Below are positions 46,924-59,873 of a DNA stretch of 60,000 nt, in pieces (positions within the stretch are counted from its first letter, which is position 1; the number at the start of each line of letters is the position of its first letter). Position numbers and translations under genes: made by a program. A model generated the notes under the pieces. The model made no database searches. It was not told the DNA's origin and saw only the letters and a program-made list of their open reading frames with translations. The stretch is from Cryptomeria japonica (lineage: Eukaryota > Streptophyta > Pinopsida > Cupressales > Cupressaceae): the NCBI RefSeq assembly GCF_030272615.1, contig NC_081411.1, positions 212,182,744-212,242,743 of the forward strand, in the 5' to 3' direction.

Positions 46924-47052
46924 GCCCTGATCCTCTCTGGGTGCCCTGGTCATGCACCTTGGTCCTTTCTGGGCGCCCTGGTCCTTTCTAGGCGGCCTGG
47001 TCCTCTCTGGGTGCCCTAGTCCTTTCTGGGCACCCTGGTCCTGCACCTTGGT
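46924..47052 (+). repeat. 19-bp array GCCCTGGTCCTTTCTGGGC
   Basis: Six to seven copies at 19-20-nt steps (46924, 46943, then 46975, 46994, 47013, 47032) with two CACCTTGGTCC variants interleaved; a further GCCCTGGTCCT lies near 47158. Most of the unit is conserved, so it is closer to an ordinary minisatellite than the other leader arrays. A TTTTTCAG/GTTCG splice-like site lies just upstream, near 46853. Confidence 0.85.
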
Positions 47053-48945
47053 CCACCCAATTTCAGGTAAAATTTGGCAAGGTGGAAGCTCATAACATTA
47101 GAATTGCATCCTCCCAGTTGCAGCTTTCTGTCAGATCATCAGGGACAGTGGTGTGGTGCCCTGGTCCTAGTCAGTTTGGCTTAGTTTTCAACATTAGGTA
47201 TACATCCAAAATCCATCCCCCTTCATAATTTCAGTATCTCAGTTTCAGATCTGCAAGTTTGTGCAATTATGAGTCCATTTATACTTCATTCTTTATCTCC
47301 TAGCCTAATTGATCATTCAAACCCTAGTTTTTCTAATCATTTGCAACAAGAGGAATAGAAACCCTAAGAGGTAATCCTTGGCTCTCTCTTTCTCACAAGA
47401 ATTAGCCAAAGTGATCTATCTCCCTAGGCTCTTTTGTATTCCCAATATGTTGGAAAAAGTGGGATTAGGTCCTAGTTACCCAGTCTCACTTTTCCCACCT
47501 CCACACTACCATTCATAAATTCTTGAATTTCCCTCATAATGAGAATATTATAACGATCAATCATAACCTTTATCATCCCTTAGCAAGATGTGAAAAATTC
47601 ACCCTTGTTTACTTTTGGCCTCAAAAACCTGAAGCATTGCAATCTCGTGAAGATATCCTTTTATTGTCTTATCAAAAATTCAAATATGAAAGGATATCTG
47701 CCTTAAGTAAGCCTAATGATTCTTCCCTATGGTTTGCATATTCCTTCTTCGCATCCTAGACCTAAACTTTCTCCTACACCTTAATAGCTTTTTAGTGAAT
47801 TATAAATCTCATGACCACTATGAGATTCCCACAAAGTGGAAATCATAAAAGTTTTGGGAGTTATTCTTTTTGACTCAATTTATAGGGTCTCGTAATGGTT
47901 TCTAGAATGACACTTCATCCTTTAGTTTTCAAATTGAATCAATTGTATTATACATCCTTACCATAAAGATCAAGAATCAATGCATATAGGACGGTCCCTT
48001 ACTAATACCCTATGGAATCAATTACATGCCAAGTGATCATGCTCAAAAGGTTGAATAGTGTAATGTAAATGAAAAAGGTATATAACTAGTATATTAAATT
48101 ATTCCTAAGAAATTAAGGCATCACCTCAAGTTCTTGAAATGCCCTTTTATCTCACTTTAACTATCATCTTGTAGTTGCTTGGAGATCCACTTCACTCTCC
48201 ATTGAATTGTTGTGTTTTATAAGATGGTCTCACATGCATGGGTTGTGGTAAGATTTCTACTACTATTTACATTTATCTTAACTTTTTATGAATCTCTCTA
48301 GTAGGATCACATTTATCTATAAGATTCATCACATTGGGATTCATACTTACTAAATATTTTCATTTATTTATAGAGTCTCATCTTTTAGATCTTGGTGACT
48401 ATAGCATTGTAAATTGTATCCTCATACAATTTCATACTCACTTGGGCCTCACTTTGGTGTTTCTACCTTCTATGTGTTGATCTTGCCTGATTCTTCTTGC
48501 ACTGCCATCATATTTGTAATCCTCATTTTCTACCTTGATTTTAGGTCCTTTGTTCAACCTGGATGGGCTAGACAAGAACAACTAGTGCCCTTGTCTAGAC
48601 AAAATGGGCTCAATTTTGGACCCTCCAAAGGTAAAAAAATTATAGACATGACCATCTTTGTAATTTTAAATATATTTTGTGGGGTGAGGTATAAAATCAA
48701 GTCTTACCCTCTCATTTGAAACACCTCACAACTATCTCTCAATTTCGAATTCAATTCTTGTCAAGCAAATTCAAGTGATAAAGTAATCAAGCATCATTAG
48801 AGTAGTGAAGGAGAGGCCAAGTATTCAAATTTCAATCATTCAAGATGGCATCCATGATCAAGTTCTTATGGAGGCATCTATTAATTACTACATGACAATA
48901 TCAACCTTTTTATGAAGGCTTCGAAGCAAGAATCATAAAAGGCAG
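47053..48945. other. No gene recognised
   Basis: There are only short frames (78 codons at 47523-47759 and 101 codons at 48414-48719, plus strand), without known domains. Probably old element sequence. Confidence 0.55.
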
Positions 48946-50320
48946 TGTAGACATCAAAATTTGTACATTTAATTAAATGAATACTTAGTATTTATTTGGT
49001 TATTTAACCATCGATCAATAATTAATTAAGTTAATATTTAATTAATTCACCCTAACCCTCTTCTCCTATTAATTAAATAAATTATTCAATCTATTTGATT
49101 TAATAAACTAAAACCATATTCTGACAATTAATTAAATAAATAAATCATATTTGTTTAATTAAATCTCTCTCACATTTAATTAAATCAATATTTATTTAAA
49201 TCCCTAAAATCCTATCTCTCACATTTAAATAAAAAAATATTTATTTAACTTCCTAATACCCTCACCCACTTGCACTTTCTAGGAAAAGCAATTTGCACAT
49301 TAACCCTTCTCCTAACAATGTATAAACCCCTATTATTAACCTAATTCCCCTCTAAGTGTTTGCACATCCCTAAACTAAGGGATTAGTGAAGAGTCACTTC
49401 TCAAAAATATCTAAGGCTCTTACCAAGCATTAAAAGCCTTCTCCCTTCAACAAGTTAACCCACATGGGTCTTTGACCAAATTAACTCACCTTTAACCCTT
49501 GCACATTCCCCCTAACCTTTCTTAAGGGATTATCCCTTAACCTAACCATCCATGGTAACCCTCAAGTCCCCTCAAGCTTTAAAGGCTTTGACCAATCTAA
49601 CCCTTTATGCCTTGCACATTCCTATACCCCTTGGATAAACGCTTTATCCATTAACCTAACCTTAACCTAACCACCCATGGTAACCATCATGTCTCTTCAA
49701 ACATTTAATGCTCTGTCTCTCTCCTCTCAAGCCTTCCCTTGTTGATGCTTGTCAACATGTGATTGGCTTGAAGGGGAGCACATGGATTGAGGATCACCCC
49801 TTCCTTAGGAAATCCTAACCCTTCCTCAATCCACTCAATCTCAACCCTTCATTTGTCTATTTCCTCTATAAATGGGGCTCTTCACTTCATTAAAAAGGAG
49901 AAAAAGACTTGTCCATGCATTGTCATTTTGCACATATTTTGAATGATTTGTTTAATGTTTTAGCTCTTCCACTAGTTGGAGTTGCTAGTTTACATTAACA
50001 CTTCATTTGCAAGCTTCATCCACACTTGACATAATCAATCATCTCCCACCCTCCATTTGGCATCCCTTTTGTGATAAATGCTCAAATTAAAGGCATATTT
50101 CACATAATAGGAGGATCTTGGAGAGTAGGAGGACAAGGAAGAGCAAACACAAGGGAGCATCATGGGGAAGTTTTGTATTCATTTTATTTTGTTTATTTCC
50201 TAACTTCTCTTTTAATAATCTTCCTTGATAATGGTTTTAAATGGTTTTAGTTGTTATGTTGATGAATAATCTCGATTGACCATTTTATTGCGTTTCAGGT
50301 ATAAAATTTCCAATCCAACA
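48946..50320 (+). repeat. LTR related to the composite element's LTRs
   Basis: It opens TGTAGACATCAAAATTTG and then follows the 20241 LTR block by block: AATTAAATGAAT, ATTTATTTGGTTA, TTAATTAAGTTAATATTTAA, CTCACCCACTTGCA, and TATAAAT at 49867-49873 in a similar place. I judge overall similarity at roughly three quarters by eye. No primer-binding site or gag follows, and I could not find a matching duplication of GGCAG, so it may be a solo or truncated LTR. The right end is approximate. Confidence 0.7.
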
Positions 50321-51386
50321 TTTTAATTTTAGATCCAGCCTTTGCCCTTTCAAGGCACACTTTCAATCTCATTTTAGTTCATCATGGGCTTAATTGCAAA
50401 CCCGAGGTTTGACTTAAGCGAACCCTTATCAACCCAACAATATTTTGTCCTCTTGTGTTTACAAGTGAGAAGATTTGATGACAACAATGATAAATTTGAG
50501 ACAAGGAGATTGTGACACACATGACCTAAGTTTGAGGAACCAAAAAAACTTGGACACTGGCAATCGACTAACAATATCTAACACTTTTCCAATGATTTTT
50601 TAGGGAGATGCTCAAAGTGACATCCTTATTCCAAAAAACATTTCATTCATCTACATTTGGCAACCTTGGACAAGGACATCTACCATCATTGTCCTAGACT
50701 TCTAAACCCAAATTTCAACCACAAGTTCCTCTCTGCTTCCCATTTCTAGATCTATGCTTCATGTTTGCATATCTCTTCTGAAACTGTCTATGCATGTTGA
50801 TCTTTGTCAATTTTGCAATATCAATCTTAGTTCTTGCATTCAATTCACATATTTTCCATAACTCATTTTTTGCTATACCCCAAGGAGTACTAAATTCACC
50901 TTATGCTCGGTTCTTTTCAATTTGATTTGAGATTAAGCCAATTGAGATCATACTCCTTCCAAATGTAATAATTGGAATAGTTTTAATTCCTGGTTTGCAT
51001 ACATAAACTTGTGAACTATATTTCCTACCATTACAATGACATTGTGAAGTACCTTGTTGTCCTCTTTCATGATAGCTATTTTTATTCATCACCTTATCTA
51101 GATGTAATAAAATTGTACATACAAACCATATTCTCTCTCCATCTCTACACACAATCATGACGACACATCTTACAATTTTACCTAAGTTCATCGATCAAGT
51201 GTAGTCATATTTTAACATAGAAAAGATATTTTTTCATCTTTTTTGTAGGTATTCATCCTATTTCCCCCCTCCATTCCACCTTTAGAGTGGGAATTCAATA
51301 GATACACAACACAATGTTTGTTTCTTTTCAAAGGGGGACACATTGTTTGATGTAGGTGGATTTGTTTCAATACTTATTATGAGATT

Positions 51387-51431
<45 letters not shown>

Positions 51432-51857
51432 TTGGGAAGTTACCTAGGCCCTCTCTTTTATGTCTCTCGGGGAAATCTCTCTCTTGTATGAGTTTTTTCT
51501 CTCTTTCTTCAAAGGGGATCATTTTGTACATGGCTAACTAAAATGACTACACATTTTTGTTGGGTTCCATCTTTACCCGTCTATACTATACTTAAGGGGG
51601 TTTTGGTCTATGCATTTCTCATACACTTAATATGCATCAACCATTATTTAATCTTATTTGGGTAGAGGTCTACTTAGGTTAAGTATTTATTTAATACTTT
51701 TGGCATTATTGAATGCAACATCTCATTATTTAATAAGGGTAGTTGAGTATACACTTCCTTGTGTTGGATTTTTTTTCATCCTCATCCATAAAGGTAGTAA
51801 TTTTTCTCATCACATAGTTGCAATGCCTAGAAATGCAACCCCTTTAAACATAGATTT
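50321..51857. other. No gene recognised; contains a (CT)n microsatellite
   Basis: All frames are short. A pure CT run lies at 51392-51429. Nothing else stands out. Confidence 0.6.
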
Positions 51858-52829
51858 TGTTGGAATCCAAGAACACTGAGGGGGTGGGGGGGGGGGGGGG
51901 GGGGGGGTGGGGGGGGTGTGAATCAATGTTCTACCTGTAAACAAATTTCTAAACTTATTACATATGAATCGGTTAACAATAAATCAAATTAAAGTGCATA
52001 AACCAAATAACACATAAAGAAGCAACACCATAACACCAATATTCATATGTGGAAAACCCTGAAAAGGGAAAAACCACGGTGGGTCCAATACCCACAATAT
52101 CTATATACTTGATCAAGGTATACAAATATTACATGGAAGGGATTGTACATTCAATCAGGCCAACCGCCTAGAGCTCACTGCTCAAATGGAAGTCTCACTG
52201 AATTACGCAACAACATACAATGATTACAAACAAAAATGAACTTATTGATTGCATCTGACCATGCTGGATAAGTTTTGGTTTATGCTCTATCAACCTTCTC
52301 TGTGAACCGGTTTACCGATACTCTGTCCTGCCCTTAACTGCTACTGGTTGAGACTGCGCACTAAAGCTTCCTCTCACTAACCAAAATGCATATCATCAAT
52401 TTCTGATTGATTCACAGCCAAAATCGTATTCTCATTAACATTAAATCCATCGCTAAAATATCTCCTTGAATACCCTTTTAACTTGTTGAATATGTCAGCC
52501 TCAATGAAGAATATAAACCTATCGGCTGCCGGATCACAAGGTATATCATGCATAATCCCAATGACCATGTCGGCCTACACACGCTATCAAAAATTCCATG
52601 AAAGAAATTATCGGGGTCACAAGATATCTTAGTCGGGTCCTATACTTATCTGAGTTCCAAATGCACGTTACAGGTACCAAGACTAATCGGTTATTAAGGA
52701 TAAAGAAAAGTATATATATTGGTTGTGTATAATGTATATTGGTTGACCCAATCAAAGAAAAATGATAAAACAACAAATCCCAATGGTAAACATTGACACC
52801 TAAAGATGAGTTGCCATCAATGACAACCC
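51858..52829 (-). repeat. Probable Copia-type LTR (solo or fragment)
   Basis: The left end, TGTTGGAATCCAAGAACACTG followed by a long G run and GTGAATCA, read on the minus strand is a familiar Copia LTR 3' end (C run, then GTGTTCTTGGATTCCAACA). Text such as GTGGAAAACCCTGAAAAGGG and AAACCACGGTG is shared in style with the solo LTR at 56.4-57.9 kb. The right end is unclear: near 52829 by similarity to LTR starts, or 52871 if GATTT at 51853-51857 and 52872-52876 is the duplication. Confidence 0.5.
51880..51916. repeat. Poly-G tract
   Basis: About 37 bases are almost all G, broken by two T. It corresponds to the C run common near Copia LTR ends, expanded. Length is likely to vary or be misassembled. 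Confidence 0.9.
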
Positions 52830-53829
52830 TAAATGCAATTTGCCTTATTAGATGAGTGTCAATTGCCTATAGATTTCATGTTGGGTGGTTGCACGTTGAG
52901 TTGGTATATTGAATCTACATCTCTTATAAATTATTGTACTATCAAAAATTTTCATCCTCATTGAAATCAAATAAGCATTGAGTTATTTTTTTCAAATATT
53001 TATTATTAGAAGCAATCTAGTTTATTGACTAGTTCTTTGCAGTGTCTTGGATGATTTCATAAGAAACTTTACGAATCTTATATTGTATTAGCGCAACTGT
53101 ATGTGAGATTCTTGTAGTTTGTCCTTAAATACAATACCTTGTCATGTACTTCAAGTCTACTCATAACAAATAAATGGAGGGAAAAACTCTTGAAGATAGA
53201 TTTTAATTTGAAATGTAAATGATTTGGGGTTATTTTGTAACTACATGCTTGAAAAACCCATTTATATAACTGCGTATCTCATTTTGAATAGGAGAATAAA
53301 CAAAACTAAGTCTAAATGCTCTAAATGACATCAAGCTAGGATCGAGTTATTTTCTAATTTCAATCTAAAAATCATAATTTTGAATTGAGCAGTCATTGCA
53401 TTAGAGATAAACAAGTAAAATATATCCAATATAAAAGTTGAAAGTGCAAGGTATGCATTTTTCAAAGATAAAAAATGCTTGCTAACATAAAAATATGTTT
53501 AAGGCATATAGAAATTAATATGATCCAATTAACCTAATTTAGAGTTGTGATAGATCATGTGACAAAGTTTTTAAATTAAGAGCTAGATAGAATTGAAAAC
53601 ATTTAGTTGGTTTCGGTGGTTGATAGATAATTATCAATTATTTTGATTTTAATGTTTGAATTATACCTTTGTATCAATTATTCTTGGGTATATTGAAAGC
53701 AAAATGGTGAAATATGAACTAGATTGTTCGTATAATTTGATTGGTCAAGTCTATAATTATAGAAATGAGTAGATCAAATAACTGATTGCAAATCTAACCC
53801 CTAAATGGAAATATGATCTTTGTGTTGGT
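52830..53829. other. AT-rich sequence, nothing recognised
   Basis: No frame of note, repeat or element end was seen. Confidence 0.6.
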
Positions 53830-54900
53830 TGAAAATTTTGTACACTTTGGAAAATATACAAAATTGTGGCTTCAACCACAATGTGTGAGTATAAACTCTC
53901 ATAATTAAGGGAAGGCTCCCCCTATCTATCTAATACTAAAACTAAAATAGGATGGAACATCAGTCTTTATTCTTTTTTCAAGAAAGCTAATATCCTTTTC
54001 TATCCACAAAAAAGTGATAGCAATTTAACGTAAAACAACTGTAACAACTTTTGAAATAAAATGAGAGAAAGGAAATGAAGTTTCCTAAAAGCTCAAAGAC
54101 TTATGTCACTTCCTTCGAGACGGGACAACAATATCAAGCTCAAAGTCTTGAATATGTGAAGTCCTATCTACCCTTTTCTATATTGATAATAATAAGAACA
54201 AAATATAACAGCGCAAAGTCCGAAATAACTTATTCCTTTCTACGCAAAACAACAAGAACTAGTGTGAGCTCAAAGTCCCACAACTGTTTCCTATTACAAA
54301 ATCTACCTTTAATCTCTCTCAAGAACAACTATAAGCACAAAGTCTTACAACTTCTCTCAATAGAACTTCTATTCTTACTAAAATTATTCTCCAATACTTG
54401 TAGCACAAAGTCTGCAAATCAAATTTGATTAAGCTATTTAAGAAACACTTGCAAGAAAGGCAATATTGAACACAAACTCAAGAATGTAGCACAACGTCTC
54501 AATGCTTGAGTAATCTTCTTCTATTCCTTTCAATTCTTCAATTTACACATAAAAGCTCAAAGACTTATTTGCTGCAAATTTGGCAGAGTTTTTGCTTGCT
54601 TTCAAAAAGATAAGGATTACAATAGACCCCCTCGAGTATTTATAGGAGAGAAGGTTGAGAAAAAGATGGGAGGATCCTAACTAACTTGAGAAATTCTCTC
54701 AACCACCAAGACTTATTCAATAACTAACTATGACTTATTCAAAGTTACATATCCTACTCCAAATTGACTTGTAATTTGTCTACTTGTAATTACAAAAGTG
54801 CAAGTAATGACTTAACTTGCAATTTACAAAATGTTTTTACAAGTAAACATGTCAAAAGAGAAACTAAAACTAAGAAATTACAATTCTGAAAATGCAACTA
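53830..54900 (-). repeat. Probable LTR downstream of the unknown ORF
   Basis: On the minus strand there is a TATA box (CCTATAAATACTC, 54635-54646) with LTR-like U3 text before it and a noncoding stretch after it. Downstream of the TATA box a word AGCNCAAAGTCT (plus-strand sense) recurs eight times at 54094, 54141, 54214, 54271, 54338, 54406, 54492 and 54558 (CAAAG positions). Sitting directly after the stop of the 5-kb minus-strand ORF, this would be the 3' LTR of an element extending past the window edge. The ends are approximate. Confidence 0.5.
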
Positions 54901-56398
54901 AGTGTTGAAAAACACTTATGTTGCAACATGTGTAGACATGAATCCTTCAAACTTCTGGATGATCATTTGCAACTCATCAGGATTCGGTTCATGGGTATTC
55001 TTTGCCACAATCATGGTCTTCACAATAACATCGCTACAACAAAGGATTATGACATTATTCTTCTCAAAGGAAGATTGAATTTCTTGTAAGAAGACTTGGT
55101 ATGTAACCAAAGATTTAATAGATGTAGCTGAAAATGGTTCACTCTTCCACTCATGATGAATATTCAACTGTAGATCTGATCGAACCCTTTCTTCTGATAA
55201 TAATCCCCCATTCTGATTCATGATATTACAAGAAGCTTTCTCACGATGAGAAACAATATCCTGAATACTTCCACTCACAATCTCATGACATCATCAATGT
55301 CTTCAACAAGTGACTCGAGAACAAGGGCTTTGTTCTCCAAGAGCTCTTGGTATTCTAGATACACAACCCTCAAAGGAATGGCCTGATGTTCTAGAAGAAC
55401 ACTTAACTTTTGTTGAGGAATCTTGAGCCAAGTTGTCAAGCTATCTTCTACCTTTCCCAAGTTTTGTTTGAAAGTGTCAGAAACCTGGTTCAATTGTTCC
55501 TCAATGGTCTTTAATTTGACCATCATTTGAAAAACCTCCTTCAAGACCTGTGCACATAAGTCATGAAGCTGATCTACCTAAGATTCCAATGTTTGTACCT
55601 TTTGAGCAACTCTCTCAACTCCTTGAATTTATTCTCGTGGATCGGAAGAACTTGAAGGATTGCTCCCTTCACTAGCGAATTTAGTGATCTTTTGAACAGC
55701 TGCAACAAGTTGCCTATTGTCCTCTTCTAGTTTGTCCTTCTTCGCTAGAAGCTCATCATATCACTATACTAGTGAAGCTACCGACTGTTGGGCATCATGC
55801 TTGACTACTTCATGTGTTTGCTTACCCAACTCTACCCTTGTGACCCTGTAATCGTCAACTTGCATCTCCTCATGTGGCTTGTCTACAAGAGGTTCAACAA
55901 TTTCAACCGCCTTCATCTTGTTGTTGTCAACTATTACCCTCGAGATTGTCTTGGCTCCTTTAGCAACCTTGGGCCTAGATTGCTTAAGCTGCTGATAATC
56001 AAAGATATCGGGGTAAATTTCCTGCTTCTTTCTCTTGGGAGTGAAAGATTTGAGCCATGGAGGTAAAGCCATTAGCTCTCCTTTAGTAGTAGCTGAAAGT
56101 AAAGGAGAAGCAGTTTTTGTTTAAACATCTGTGGTCATCCTAGGGAAGTATCTATCTGGATGGCAACAATAGATTGCTTGGTAACCAAAGGGCGTGAAGA
56201 TTGTCTCATAAAATCCTCAAAGCTGAAGGTAGAGGCATCAAATTTTGACAAATGAATACATGCATTAGTATCCTCGAAGATTTCTAGCAAACTCTCTTGT
56301 TGATGATCAACTCAACTGCTGAAATGGGAATGGCATTCTGAGGGGACTCATCCACTACTACAGGAACATCATTAATAATGGAAGAAACATCCACATCT

Positions 56399-57899
56399 TG
56401 TTGGCATTGACAAAACTGGTTAATCCAAAGAACTAGTATATGCGCTGAGATTTGTCATTGATGTCTAACAATGACCGATAGAGTGGTGTATCTTAGTAGT
56501 AAAAGCGATAACTTGTAAACACATGGAAAAAACATAAGAGACAATTGACCAAGATTAAATCAACTCAAGGGAAGACAAACTAAGCTAATCGGTTTGTCAC
56601 TCAAGAAGATCAGTGTTGAGATCAGATCTTCAGGTTGGTCATTCTGATGATGATGAAGTCACAAAATGTGACTTAGGCAAGAAGGCTTGAGGTTGTATAT
56701 AAATCGAAATGTCAATGACAAACAAGAAAAGAGACTTGATGTAAGCACAACAAACCGATAATTAAAGGTTGAACCGATAATGTAGAGTGCAGTGGTATAT
56801 TGGTAAACTGGTGAGGCAGAAGGAATATAGGTGATCACCATAAATCTCAAAGTGGTGATTGGTTATTCAATTGTGGTGGGCAAAGGTGAGTTGGTGAGCT
56901 TGTGTCTATGCCAAACTAAAGGTTGGTGAAGTCGACTTCAGCCATCATGCAATTAAGCCATGATTACTTGCGGATTTTCTAGTTCACATTTATAAGACTA
57001 AACCCAATCGAGAAGTCACTATTTTTGGGGATGCGGTGGCAGAATTGGTTGAGTAGTTGGCGGAATTGTTGCAAGGTGTGCAAAGCAAGAGCGGGAAGAT
57101 TCGAATTCTAAATCTACCGAAATCTATGATTGCATTGACTAAGGAAACACCTGAAGGTGATGACAAAGAATGTATAAAGTATTTTGAGTTCATTCAAAAT
57201 ATTCTTGATCGTCAAATTTGCAAAGTACAGATCATGTGCAAGGCGATCCAAAAAGTATAGAGTAGAGTGTGAGGAAGTGCTAAAAGATTTAGCAGAGCAG
57301 AGAGTGTATGAGGTAGATCAGCGGAGTGTAGAGCCAAAGGTATAAGTAGAAAACTAGTGTGGATAGAGTATGATTTACATTGTGATCTGATCAAACTATC
57401 AGTAACTACTTCAACATATCGTCTTTCTGTTGATTTTTAACCATTGCAACTTAAATCCTTTAATCGGGTGGACTTTAATAGATCCCTTTATAAAATCCCT
57501 TAACCGGGTGACATCTTAATTGATGTTCCTAAATCCTTTAACCAGGATACCTTTAACAGGGTAAAGGCACTAACAAGCCTTAAACAAAATCCCTTGACCG
57601 GGTGGCACCTAACAATGTCTTTTTAATCTCCTAACAGGGATGGCTCCTCACCGGCCGTACTCCGGAAGAGTACAAATTTTGTGAGTTCCTAATCACACCG
57701 TGGTTTTCTCCCATTTGGGTTTCCACAAGATAAATCTTGGTGTCACTGTGTATCTTTTCATGCATGCATATTCTTCTGCAATATTTATGTATATTGATGA
57801 ATATTAAGTTAGTGCAGAATTGAGTTAAAAGTTTTAATTGTGAAAAATTGATAAAGTGGTGATTCACTCCTCCCCTCTCAACATCGGTAGGGACTAATA
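56399..57899 (+). mobile_element. Solo Copia-type LTR (1.5 kb)
   Basis: It begins TGTTGGCATTGAC and ends GGGACTAATA, flanked by CATCT at 56394-56398 and 57900-57904. Removing it with one copy of CATCT rejoins the interrupted minus-strand ORF in frame (PPDID on one side, VSSIINDVPVVV on the other), which confirms the boundaries. There is no second LTR, primer site or coding domain, so it is a solo LTR left by recombination, or an LTR-only insertion. The C-rich GATTCACTCCTCCCCTCTC near the right end is typical of plant Copia LTR 3' ends. Confidence 0.9.
57450..57640 (+). repeat. Word repeat AAATCCCTTAACCGGGTG inside the solo LTR
   Basis: Five to six imperfect copies of AATCCYTTAACCGGGTG, spaced 30-65 nt, lie in the right third of the LTR. 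Confidence 0.8.
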
Positions 57900-59873
57900 C
57901 ATCTATGTCAGGAGGAGATAAAGGTAGCTCCATGGGGATTGAGGAAGGAACCTCATAAGGTGACTCTGAAGTTGGTGACTTAGGAGCATCATCTGATCGT
58001 TGTTCTTTCTCTAGATATTTAGGATCAATCACATGAATATGAAGCTGAGATTTTTCCTTCCCACGAATTGTCTCCTCCTTAGGAGGAAGTACCATCACCT
58101 GACTAACTTGCAACTTGATTCTTGTGCCCGAAGATGATGCACCTTCCTTGTCATCTATCTGGATTTTAGACTTACGTCTGAAAGGTCTTGTAGAATCATC
58201 TTCTTTTCCAACCTTGATTTTAATGAGTCTAACACCCTTATTTTTGAGCCAAGTGTTAGTGTTAGCTAAGATGGGCTAAAATCTATGAAGAATGTAAGTA
58301 CCCTCCTTATGTGACCAATGAATTGATGAAAGTGGGGCTTTATCAACTCTTTGTGAAACATACTTTGGATCAAGCACATTCCCATCATCAATAATTCCTC
58401 GTGGAATGTCCACCAGGTTCATATCAACAATTTGCTGAAGGGTGAGCTTGCAATAATCCATCTTACAGACTTCTTTCTCTATATGAAGATGCACCCAAAT
58501 ATCCTCTATGCGATGCACATGTATGAAGGACTTTTTGATTCTCTCCTTCATACCCTGGTAGTCGAAATGTGCTCTTGACTTGAACCTTTTCAGTTTTATC
58601 TCCTGCATTTCAGTCTCCATGGTTTTGGCTTTGGTAGACGTGATGAGGGAATATCGACCAATCTTCAATGGGTTAGTTGTAGAAATCCCTATCCCAACTT
58701 TATGTCTGATAGATTGATGTGCATGAACAACCATGATCTGTCTTCTCAACTCCATAAGAATAATCTTATTAGTTGGGTATCTAGGAAGCATGTATGGTTG
58801 TTTGCTATAGCATCCAACTCTCATGTAAGTGAAAGTTGGGAATTGAAAGTATAAGCAACCATATTCATTCACTCTTTCCCATGCCTCATCTGATACTCTT
58901 CTATTCTTTAGTGTCTTGTCAAATTGACACATAAAATGACCAAAGAATGCATCCTGAACCCTCTTGTAATACAATCTGCTGGGCCTCAAGGGTAATTGAT
59001 CATAGTACTCCCACACAGGTATATGTGAGTGATCACCCTTGGTGTAAATACCAAGGAAATGTCTAAGTGATGTTGCTATATACACAAGATATGAGTTCAT
59101 ATAGAACTTCATAGTGGTAGGAACTGCTGCAAGTTGTTCACACAAAGTGTCACTGATTACTTATCTCCAAGAGATGTGATGAGACTGCCTTATGAACATG
59201 ATAAATTGATACATCTAGGGTTCAAAAACTTTAGAATGTTCCAAACCCAACATCCTGCTAAGGAGAGTGATGGTGTCTCTGATTTCCCACTTGAAATCAC
59301 AATGATGCAATTCGACCCATCTTATGAGAGCTACCCGTGGTTCATGAATCCATCTATTAATTTGATGCTTGCGATCCTTTTCCCTTTTAGCATAGTAATC
59401 AACTGCACTACTTTTATAAATCTCCATGTATAGGGCAACAAATGGAATTGTGAAATCTTTCTCAATGGTGTCCGCATCAAGACGGATTATGGCTTCTCCA
59501 TCATCATTCTTGATGGTTCTTGTCTCCATGTCAAAATGGTGAGCACAAGCAAGAACGAACTCAGGTTCTAGGGCAGCCACCGAAAAAGAAGAAGCATGGT
59601 GAATGTGGCTGTCCAACAATCACTGCATATTGCTATCCTTTGGATCCTCCACCCTTTTGATGAAATCTGACATGTCAACATGCCCTATTTCCGTATCCTT
59701 GATATGATCCATAGGAGAGGAAACTCGCGAAGATGATGGTACTTATCAAATTTGTATTTCATCTTCTTTGGAGGGGAAGATGATGGTAAATCTGACATTG
59801 AAAAACAACCTGGTATGCTGTGATGAAGACTTAAAAGTGGCAAAGCAACATCAAAATCAGCTGCAACTATCAT

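Larger units (their letters stand above)
54916..59873 (-). pseudogene. Long decayed ORF of unrecognised family, interrupted by a solo LTR
   Basis: Minus-strand coding text runs almost the whole way, broken by stops and a few frameshifts. The upstream part has RLDADTIEKDFTIPF, INRWIHEPR and RDTITLLSRMLGLEHSKVFE, then VWEYYDQLPLRPSRLYYKR, DAFFGHFMCQFDKTL and FPTFTYMRVGCYSKQPYMLP. The middle is Ser/Pro-rich (SPTSESPYEVPSSIPMELPL). The downstream part is predicted helical, with LKTIEEQLNQVSDTFKQNL and LVEDIDDVM. Stops near 59634, 59205 and 59165 replace Trp or other codons; frame changes lie near 59740 and 55278. I know of no domain name for it. An LTR-like region follows, so a transposon-borne ORF is likely, though a decayed host gene cannot be excluded. 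Confidence 0.65.

Noticed and set aside
57884-57893. TCGGT as target duplication of the solo LTR
   Set aside because: No matching copy lies at a TG start on the left, whereas CATCT at both ends also restores the interrupted reading frame.
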